Origin: AR5 sp035762565
Lineage (GTDB): Bacteria > Methylomirabilota > Methylomirabilia > Rokubacteriales > CSP1-6
Direction: 5' to 3'
Length of the DNA: 6,311 nucleotides
Assembly (NCBI GenBank): GCA_035762565.1
Contig: DASTOJ010000207.1
Coordinates: 1-6,311 of the forward strand
The notes under the pieces are model-generated. The model saw nothing but the letters and a program-made list of their open reading frames with translations, ran no database searches and had not been told where the DNA came from. A program made the translations under genes and the position numbers. This document shows, piece by piece, positions 1-4,591 of this stretch (positions are counted from its first letter, which is position 1; each line of letters starts with the position of its first letter).

Positions 1-77
1 CGTTGCGCGAGACGGGCCCGCTCCCGGCGGGGGAGTCTCAGGGCCTTCGATTCGAGTTCCCTGGCCGGTTTGGTCAT
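1..77 (-). CDS. Addiction-module antitoxin-like protein, N-terminal fragment (runs off left edge)
   Basis: Reading leftward from the ATG at 77-75 gives 25 full codons before the window ends. The protein begins MTKPARELESKALRLP and continues RRERARLAQ. This matches the start I know from the small 'putative addiction module' antitoxins (Unstab_antitox, TIGR02574-type). Those open with a short helix of the pattern A-x-x-L-x-x-x-A-L-x-L-P-x-x-E-R-A-x-L-A, followed by a second helix and an acidic tail of about 70-80 residues in total. Such proteins neutralise a ParE/RelE-like toxin, whose gene normally lies just downstream; here that would be outside the window to the left. No good Shine-Dalgarno is visible before the ATG, as is common in short or leaderless antitoxin genes. 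The start rests on the motif match. The toxin partner is an expectation and is not seen. Confidence 0.72.
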   Translation of the reverse strand, partial: MTKPARELESKALRLPRRERARLAQ

Positions 78-277
78 GACGGAAGGCTATCACGGGTACA
101 ACTTGCGGGTCTCAGCTGTCCGGACGCCATGTCTGCCCAACTACAAGTCGGTGGAACAACGTAGCACGAGTGCCGTCGCAGCGTAACGCGGCTGAGTGGA
201 CTGGGTGTCTCGGGCGAGGTGAAGTGAGATAAGCGTTTCTGATGCGCGGGGAGGAGGCGGATCGCGCTACGCGGACC

Positions 278-323
278 TCGGATAAAAAATAGGCTCGGTC
301 TCGGAGAAAAGATAGCCGCGGTC
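278..323. repeat. Two-copy imperfect 23-bp tandem repeat
   Basis: Positions 278-300 and 301-323 are adjacent 23-bp units that match at 19 of 23 positions. Both start TCGGA, have an A-rich core followed by ATAG, and end CGGTC. The A-rich core stands out against the surrounding GC-rich sequence. I see no third copy on either side. The unit length is close to two helical turns, so the copies would face the same side of the DNA. That would suit a pair of protein-binding sites, but two degenerate copies could also be a simple duplication. Confidence 0.6.
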
Positions 324-381
324 TGTGTATCCAGGCTGGTTGCGAGTATCCGTGCAAGGCTCATCGGAGATCCGCCATCGG

Positions 382-393
382 GTCGTGCACGAC
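382..393. repeat. Perfect 12-bp palindrome downstream of the dehydrogenase gene
   Basis: GTCGTGCACGAC reads the same on both strands. The symmetry stops at its ends, since the flanking G and A do not pair. It lies 23 bp beyond the dehydrogenase stop codon on the minus strand. A palindrome without a loop makes a poor RNA hairpin, so a dimeric-protein site or chance in GC-rich DNA are both possible. Its role is unknown. Confidence 0.4.
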
Positions 394-394
394 A

Positions 395-422
395 CCGAGC
401 CCAGCCGTCCAACGGGCTACGG
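395..422 (-). terminator. Possible GC-rich transcript-end hairpin of the dehydrogenase gene
   Basis: On the minus strand the last codon and stop of the dehydrogenase overlap an inverted repeat. The arms are CCG-t-AGCCC and GGGCT-CGG, giving eight GC-rich pairs with one bulged base and an 11-base loop. It sits where a 3'-end hairpin is expected, but no T tract follows. It is therefore not a classic intrinsic terminator. It may protect the mRNA end or work with Rho. The pairing is seen directly; the function is inferred. Confidence 0.3.
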
Positions 423-1535
423 CTTGAGAATCACCCGGGTGGCGGCGGTGCCGGCCTGCTTGCCCTGCCACTCGGCGGTCTCGAAGGCCCGGTTGATCTC
501 GGCCAGCGGGAAGCTGTGAGAGACCACCTTCGAGAGCGGGTACTTGTCCCGCGTGCGGACCAGGAAGTCGAGCGCGCTGGGCATGATCCACGGGTCGTAG
601 TGCATCAGGCCCCGCCAGGTGATCTGCTGGGTGATCACCTTCGTCGCCGGCAGTGTAATGGTTTGGGGGACGATGTTGCCGATGTCGACGAACGTGCCGT
701 TGACGCGCACCATGTCGAGCCCCTCGAGCGTGGCGGCCGCGATGCCGACGACCTCGACCACCACGTCGGCGCCGCGCCCGTCGGTCAGCTCCTTCACGCG
801 CTGGACCCGAGTCTCGGGCGTGGGGTGCTCGTTCATGTCGATGACGTCGGTGGCGCCGCACTTGCGCGCCAGCTCCAGGCGGATCGGCTGCCGGTCGATC
901 GAGACGACCTTCGAGGCGCCCTTCTCGGCGGCCACCGCGGCGGCGTAGATGCCGAGGCCGCCGGCGCCCTGGATCACCACCACGTCGCCGAACTTCATGC
1001 CGGCGTGCTCGAGGCCGTGCAGCACCTGGCACAACGCGCAGTTCACCGGCGGGATGGCCTCGTCGGGCAGGACGTCGGGCACCGAGAAGACGTAGTGGCC
1101 GGGTGGCAGGTAGTAGTACTCGGCGTAGCCGCCGTCGCAGTAGGGGTACTCCTTGAGCGTGAACTGCTGGCTGCGGCGGTAGCGCTGGGGGCAGGCGTGG
1201 TGCTCGCCCCGCACGCACCAGTAGCAGCGGTTGCACGGCGTGAAGAACGGGAAGGCAATGCGGTCGCCCTCCTTCAGCGGGTGCCGCAGCGAGTCGGTCG
1301 TGACCCCACGCCCGAGCGTGTGGACCACGCCCGTGAACTCGTGGCCAGGCACGCGATGCATGTCGGGGCCGGAGTAGTTGCCGTCGTTGCGCCAGTAGTG
1401 CAGGTCCGATCCGCAGATGGCCGCGGCGGTGTTCTTGACGAGGATGCCCCCGGGCTCGACCTCCGGCGTGGGCAGCGTCTGCAGTTCGAGCGGCTTGCCG
1501 GGCTGCATGAGAACGGCGGTCAATCCTTTCGGCAC
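417..1535 (-). CDS. Zinc-dependent alcohol dehydrogenase (medium-chain dehydrogenase/reductase family)
   Basis: A complete 372-residue cytoplasmic oxidoreductase of the MDR superfamily, of normal length. The N-terminal GroES-like catalytic domain carries the usual active-site zinc ligands in C41 (CGSD) and GHE at 64-66. Cys166 is the likely third ligand. The structural-zinc lobe is intact: C101, C104, C107 and C115 have the canonical 2-2-7 spacing. The Rossmann domain begins near residue 185 with GAGGLG (190-195). Asp214 at the end of the second strand suggests NAD+ rather than NADP+. The enzyme should oxidise an alcohol to a carbonyl or do the reverse; nothing in the sequence fixes the substrate, so threonine, polyol and aromatic alcohols all remain possible. 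The GTG start at 1535 is preferred over the internal ATG at codon 10 because GAGGAGG lies 8 bases upstream. The gene is divergent from a decayed MetE-like gene. Confidence 0.93.
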   Translation of the reverse strand: MPKGLTAVLMQPGKPLELQTLPTPEVEPGGILVKNTAAAICGSDLHYWRNDGNYSGPDMHRVPGHEFTGVVHTLGRGVTTDSLRHPLKEGDRIAFPFFTPCNRCYWCVRGEHHACPQRYRRSQQFTLKEYPYCDGGYAEYYYLPPGHYVFSVPDVLPDEAIPPVNCALCQVLHGLEHAGMKFGDVVVIQGAGGLGIYAAAVAAEKGASKVVSIDRQPIRLELARKCGATDVIDMNEHPTPETRVQRVKELTDGRGADVVVEVVGIAAATLEGLDMVRVNGTFVDIGNIVPQTITLPATKVITQQITWRGLMHYDPWIMPSALDFLVRTRDKYPLSKVVSHSFPLAEINRAFETAEWQGKQAGTAATRVILKP

Positions 1536-1543
1536 GGGACGAT

Positions 1544-1550
1544 CCTCCTC
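1544..1550 (-). promoter_or_regulatory. Shine-Dalgarno that fixes the GTG start of the dehydrogenase
   Basis: On the minus strand GAGGAGG is followed by eight bases and then GTG. This is close to the best possible pairing with the 16S rRNA tail. It decides between the GTG at 1535 and the ATG nine codons further in, which would also keep most of the family's N-terminus. Confidence 0.8.
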
Positions 1551-1566
1551 GGCTCGGGAGCGAGCC
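1551..1566 (-). promoter_or_regulatory. Perfect hairpin in the 5' leader of the dehydrogenase mRNA
   Basis: GGCTCG and CGAGCC form a perfect 6-bp inverted repeat around a 4-base loop. It sits directly before the Shine-Dalgarno and just after the point where transcription from the -10-like element at 1574-1579 would begin, so the transcript would open with this stem-loop. It could stabilise the mRNA 5' end, or as DNA it could be an operator. The pairing is seen; the role is inferred. Confidence 0.45.
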
Positions 1567-1573
1567 GCCTCAG

Positions 1574-1581
1574 ACTATACT
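1574..1581. promoter_or_regulatory. Overlapping divergent -10-like elements
   Basis: The minus strand reads TATAGT (1579 to 1574), facing the dehydrogenase. The plus strand reads TATACT (1576-1581), facing the decayed MetE-like gene. Each matches TATAAT at five of six positions, and they share four bases. Neither has a good -35 at the usual distance, which is common in GC-rich genomes. On the plus side the GTG lies only ten bases beyond the -10, so that transcript would have been leaderless or nearly so. This is a prediction from position and consensus only. Confidence 0.45.
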
Positions 1582-1591
1582 CGCGGTTGCA

Positions 1592-1782
1592 GTGAAGCGC
1601 AGCGCCGACCGTATCTCACCACCCACGCCGGCAGCCTGCCCCGGCCGGCCGACCTGCTGGAGATGATGCAGGGCGGGGCCGCACCCGGGACGCTCGCGGC
1701 CCGCGTGCGGAGCGCGGTCGCCGATGTCGTCCGCCGGCAGGTCGCCACCGGGCTCGACGTCGTCGGCGACGCGGAGATGAGC
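1592..1782 (+). pseudogene. Frameshifted and truncated MetE-like (cobalamin-independent methionine synthase-type) gene remnant
   Basis: A GTG at 1592 opens VKRSADRI. The homology then continues one frame over, from the codon at 1615, as LTTHAGSLPRP followed by ADLLEMM and later TGLDVVGDAEMS. Joined, these match the N-terminus of the roughly 370-residue MetE C-terminal-domain-like proteins (COG0620). That family starts with a short K-R-S-T-D-R-I-L-T-T-H-x-G-S-L-P-R-P stretch and has D-x-E-M/Q-S about 60 residues later. One base is missing between 1615 and 1616 (CGT ATC TCA CC where CGT ATC CTC ACC is expected). After about codon 64 the similarity stops: the frame runs 11 more codons antisense to the neighbouring gene and ends at 1818. 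The catalytic core and zinc site are absent. No Shine-Dalgarno precedes the GTG. A sequencing error could explain the frameshift but not the loss of the other 80% of the gene. Confidence 0.75.
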
Positions 1783-1795
1783 GGCGACTGTGGCC

Positions 1796-2317
1796 CTAGC
1801 GGACCGCCCCGTTCGTGAAGCCCTCGCACGACACCCTGGGATTCCAGTCCACGAACATCCCGTGGGGGTTGTGCTTCCAGGCCCAGACGTGCAGGGCGTA
1901 GAAGGCCGGGATGCCGTAGCGATTGGGGCTGCCGGTGTGGTGAAACGCCTGCCCCATCAGGGTTGGCGGCGCCTGGTTCTTCGCGTTCCAGGCGTCGGCG
2001 ATGACGATGTACTCGACGCCAACGAGGTGCAGGCGCCCGTTCTTCGCCTCGTACATCAGGGCCTCGGGCCGCTGCAGATCCAGGAGCCCGTCGCCGACGA
2101 GCGCGTTGTTGACGTAATGCAGCCCCATCGCGCCTTCCTGCGGGCCGCTGACGCAGCCAAGGAAGGGCGCGTAGCCGGCGGCGGTCGCCGCCGCCACGTC
2201 CTTGAAGCGTTCGGTTGCGCGCCGCACCTCCTCGACGAGGCCCGTGGCCGGCGCGACCGCGACCCATGAGACGAGCGAGGCAATCGCGACCCCGAGTGCG
2301 ATCCGTCTGATCTTCAT
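1796..2317 (-). CDS. Exported protein of unknown function with a conserved two-cysteine, histidine-rich domain
   Basis: A 173-residue protein that starts with a classic signal peptide: basic MKIRR, a hydrophobic core at about 6-22, and a likely cleavage site after APATG or nearby. The mature part begins with a charged helix (about 27-47). A Gly/aromatic-rich domain follows, with GCVSGPQEGAMGLHYVN at 54-70, VGVEYIV at 99-105, SPNRYGIPAFY at 130-140 and HVWAWKHNPHG at 143-153. Only two cysteines are present, C55 and C164 near the two ends of the domain, which would suit a disulfide in the periplasm. Seven histidines (67, 97, 126, 127, 143, 149, 152) could include metal ligands. I recall similar unnamed proteins in Rokubacteria-like and proteobacterial genomes but know no function. 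The gene ends 13 bp from the MetE-like remnant and is divergent from the SARP-type regulator. Confidence 0.82.
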   Translation of the reverse strand: MKIRRIALGVAIASLVSWVAVAPATGLVEEVRRATERFKDVAAATAAGYAPFLGCVSGPQEGAMGLHYVNNALVGDGLLDLQRPEALMYEAKNGRLHLVGVEYIVIADAWNAKNQAPPTLMGQAFHHTGSPNRYGIPAFYALHVWAWKHNPHGMFVDWNPRVSCEGFTNGAVR

Positions 2318-2323
2318 GTGTCT

Positions 2324-2329
2324 CTCCTT
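2324..2329 (-). promoter_or_regulatory. Shine-Dalgarno that sets the start of the exported protein
   Basis: On the minus strand AAGGAG sits six bases before the ATG at 2317. It supports this start over the in-frame ATG at 2443, which would add 42 low-complexity residues and bury the signal peptide. Confidence 0.8.
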
Positions 2330-2437
2330 CGCACAGTGTCGTGGGACAGCCGCGAGCTGCACCGGGCCCGCGGACCTCCCGCGAGCCGACGGGCTAGAGG
2401 CCGTCTCACCGTCATGCCGCGAGATGTACGCCGGCGG

Positions 2438-2478
2438 CGTCACGGGCCCGTCACCGCGCGCGTCTAATCGCCGTCACC
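2438..2478 (+). promoter_or_regulatory. Ladder of CGTC direct repeats: candidate SARP operator
   Basis: Four direct repeats start at 2438 (CGTCACG), 2449 (CGTCACC), 2461 (CGTCTAA) and 2472 (CGTCACC), with start-to-start distances of 11, 12 and 11 bp. The last ends six bases before the -10-like element of the downstream regulator gene. SARP-family activators are known to bind heptamer direct repeats with an 11-bp period, which recruit RNA polymerase a few bases upstream of the -10. The gene that follows encodes a protein with a SARP DNA-binding head. Autoregulation is therefore a sensible inference. CGTC is common in GC-rich DNA, so chance is not excluded. The region also separates the divergent exported-protein gene, which could share control. 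Confidence 0.45.
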
Positions 2479-2481
2479 GGG

Positions 2482-2510
2482 TGCTATAGTCGTCCACACG
2501 ACGCAGGGAG
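2482..2510 (+). promoter_or_regulatory. Extended -10 promoter and Shine-Dalgarno of the SARP-fusion gene
   Basis: TGC followed by TATAGT (2482-2490) makes an extended -10 element with five of six consensus bases. No good -35 lies 17 bp upstream; that position is taken by the CGTC repeats, as expected of an activator-dependent promoter. AGGGAG at 2505-2510 lies five bases before the ATG at 2516 and supports that start. The leader would be only about 20 bases long. Confidence 0.5.
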
Positions 2511-2515
2511 TCTGG

Positions 2516-4591
2516 ATGACGCAGCTGTCGATCGGTCTTCTCGGGGGGTTTCGGGCTCAGCTCGGCTCCGGTCGACTCCTGACGATTCGACGCAAAAAGG
2601 CCCAGGCCCTGCTGGCCTACCTCGCGCTTCGGCCCGACGTGTCGCATTCCCGGGAATCGCTGGCCGGGCTTCTCTGGTCCGGCACCACCGATCAGCATGC
2701 GCGGCACAACCTCCGCCAGACTCTGTTCGCGCTGCGCCAGGCCCTTCCGTCGGCCACGGCACCATTGAGGCGGGAGGGCGAGACGGTGGGGTTACGCGGC
2801 TCGGCGGTGACCGTCGACACCGCCGCCTTCGAGCGCTGCGTGCAGCGGGGCACGCGGGAGGCACTCCACGAGGCGGCCGCGCTGTATCGGGGCGAGCTCC
2901 TCGAGGGGTTCACGCTCGGCGAGTCGCCCTTCGACGACTGGGTCGCGGCCGAGCGGCACCGCCTCCGGGGCCTGGCGCTGGAGGGATTGGAGAAGCTGCT
3001 GGCGATGGACGTCGCGGTCGACGCCAGCGAACGTGCCGTAGCGACGGGGCTCCGCCTGCTCGCGCTCGATCCGCTCCGGGAAACCGCCCATCGAACGCTC
3101 ATGGAGCTGTACGCGCGCCAGGGTCGACGAACCTTGGCCTTGCGGCAGTACCAGCTTTGCATCGACGCGCTCCGGCGGGAGCTCGGGGTGGGACCGGAGG
3201 CGGACACGACACGGCTCTACCGGCACATCCGGGAGCAGCCGCCGGAGGGCGAGGCGGGGCGGGACCGCGCGGCGGCGGCCGCGCTCCCGACGCGTTATAC
3301 CAGGAGCGGAGACGTCAACCTCGCCTATCAGGTGGTCGGTGAGGGCAAGCCCGATCTCGTGCTCGTCCCCGGGTGGGTCTCCAACGTGGAATGCTTCTGG
3401 GAGGAGCCCCGGGTCGCTCGATTCCTGCGACGGCTGGCGTCTGTCGGTCGCTTGATCCTCTTCGACAAGCGCGGGACGGGACTATCCGATCGCGTGGCCC
3501 TCGACTCGCTGCCCACGCTGGAGCAGCGCATGGCCGACGTGCAGGCGGTCATGGACGCGGTGGCATCGGAGCGCGCCGTGCTCGTCGGCTGCTCCGAGGG
3601 TGGGCCGATGTGCGCGCTGTTCGCAGCGACGTACCCCGAGCGCACGGCGGGCCTCGTCATGATCGGATCCTACGCGCGACAGATGTGGCGCGCGGATTAT
3701 CCGTGGGGGTACTCGACCGCCAACTACGCCCGCTTCCTCGAGGCCCTGCGACGCGGATGGGGCGGGCCGGTCGGCATCAAGCTGTTCGCGGCGAGCGCGG
3801 CCGACGATCCGGCGTTCCGCGACTGGTGGGCGCGCTACCTCCGCATGAGCGCCAGTCCAGGGGCGGCCGAGGCGTTCAGCCGGATGAACACGGAGATCGA
3901 CGTCCGGCACGTGTTATCGGCCGTCCGCGTGCCCACCCTCGTGCTCCACGCCGCGGCGGACAAGACGGTGGACGTGCGCGCCGCCCACGACATGGCCGCC
4001 CGTATCCCGCACGCACGCTACGTCGAGCTGCCCAGCGCCGATCATCTGCCGTGGCTGAGCGACGCCGAGGCCATCCTCGGGGAGATCGAGCGGTTCGTGC
4101 GCGCGCCCCAGCCGGCCCGCGACGTCGACCGGCTGCTCCTCACGGTGGTCGTCGTCGAGCAGGTGGCGACGTGGGGCGGGGACGGCGAGCGGGGCCGCGC
4201 GGACTTTCGCGAGATCGCTCGCAGGGAGATCGTCCGGTTTCGCGGCCGATTCCTCCAGGCCTCGGGCCCGGCCCTGCTGGCTGCCTTCGACGGGCCAGCC
4301 CGGGCTGTCCGGAGCGCGGGCGCGATCGTGGACGAAGCGCGGCGGCTCGGGCTGACGGCCCGGGCCGGCCTGCACACCGGCGAATGCGAGGTCGGGCCCG
4401 AGGGCTTGACGGGGACGGCCCTCGACATGGCCCGGCGCGTCACTGCCGCCGCCAAGGACGGCGAGGTGATCGTGTCGAGCACGGTCAAGGATCTCGTCGC
4501 CGGCTCGGGGATCGAGTTCGTTCTGCGTGCCGAGAAGTCCGACGGAGAGCCCGAAGAGCGGCCGCTGTTCGCCGTTGCCTCGCCGCCCTAG
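2516..4591 (+). CDS. SARP/BTAD transcriptional regulator fused to an alpha/beta hydrolase and a degenerate class III cyclase domain
   Basis: A 691-residue soluble protein with three modules. Residues 1-100 form the winged-helix head of SARP regulators: a first strand ending LLGGF, RKKAQALLAYLAL at 26-38, then SRESLAGLLW at 45-54. Residues 101-240 are the helical BTAD domain (ALYRGELLEGF at 122-132, LDPLRETAHRTLMELYARQG at 184-203). After a short linker, residues 259-530 are a complete alpha/beta hydrolase: FDKRGTGLSDR at 316-326, nucleophile elbow GCSEGG with Ser360, Asp482 and His510 as the likely catalytic triad. Residues 538-690 resemble a class III adenylate/guanylate cyclase domain and keep RAGLHTGECEV (616-626). 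The metal-binding Asp of the T-D-I-V motif is Glu548, and the G-D-G Asp is Pro585, so no cyclase activity is expected. The protein probably senses or processes a small molecule and activates transcription. The ligand and targets are unknown. Confidence 0.9.
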   Translation: MTQLSIGLLGGFRAQLGSGRLLTIRRKKAQALLAYLALRPDVSHSRESLAGLLWSGTTDQHARHNLRQTLFALRQALPSATAPLRREGETVGLRGSAVTVDTAAFERCVQRGTREALHEAAALYRGELLEGFTLGESPFDDWVAAERHRLRGLALEGLEKLLAMDVAVDASERAVATGLRLLALDPLRETAHRTLMELYARQGRRTLALRQYQLCIDALRRELGVGPEADTTRLYRHIREQPPEGEAGRDRAAAAALPTRYTRSGDVNLAYQVVGEGKPDLVLVPGWVSNVECFWEEPRVARFLRRLASVGRLILFDKRGTGLSDRVALDSLPTLEQRMADVQAVMDAVASERAVLVGCSEGGPMCALFAATYPERTAGLVMIGSYARQMWRADYPWGYSTANYARFLEALRRGWGGPVGIKLFAASAADDPAFRDWWARYLRMSASPGAAEAFSRMNTEIDVRHVLSAVRVPTLVLHAAADKTVDVRAAHDMAARIPHARYVELPSADHLPWLSDAEAILGEIERFVRAPQPARDVDRLLLTVVVVEQVATWGGDGERGRADFREIARREIVRFRGRFLQASGPALLAAFDGPARAVRSAGAIVDEARRLGLTARAGLHTGECEVGPEGLTGTALDMARRVTAAAKDGEVIVSSTVKDLVAGSGIEFVLRAEKSDGEPEERPLFAVASPP

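Larger units (their letters stand above)
78..394. other. Intergenic stretch without a recognisable gene
   Basis: This stretch of about 317 bp separates the antitoxin-like start from the end of the dehydrogenase gene. Several reading frames are open, but none has a Shine-Dalgarno, a recognisable motif or a composition typical of protein; they are rich in Arg, Ser and Pro, as expected of GC-rich noncoding DNA. It contains a locally A-rich pocket around 280-315 within a tandem repeat, and a palindrome at 382-393, both listed separately. The promoter for the antitoxin-like gene should lie just above position 78 on the minus strand, but I cannot point to a convincing -10/-35 pair. No tRNA or other structured RNA could be supported. 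Confidence 0.6.

Noticed and set aside
40..62. A TTCGA-containing stretch resembling a tRNA T-arm
   Set aside because: No acceptor, D or anticodon arms can be folded around it on either strand, and the minus strand codes for the antitoxin-like start there.
281..315. A-rich runs as a minus-strand intrinsic terminator for the dehydrogenase
   Set aside because: The run would give a T tract on the minus strand, but no stable GC-rich hairpin directly precedes it, and it lies more than 100 bp beyond the stop.
361..1236. A 291-codon minus-strand frame inside the dehydrogenase region
   Set aside because: It is almost entirely Arg/Ala/Gly/Pro and is a shadow of the dehydrogenase frame.
516..1595. 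A 359-codon plus-strand frame opposite the dehydrogenase
   Set aside because: It mirrors the dehydrogenase codons and is rich in Val, Asp, His and Arg. The minus-strand protein has full zinc and Rossmann motifs.
2318..2443. A 42-residue N-terminal extension of the exported protein from the ATG at 2443
   Set aside because: It would bury a clear signal peptide. AAGGAG sits at the right distance from the ATG at 2317.
2442..2451. Palindrome ACGGGCCCGT as an operator
   Set aside because: It is formed by chance overlap of two of the CGTCAC repeats with the GC-rich filler between them. The symmetry does not extend further, so the direct-repeat reading is preferred.
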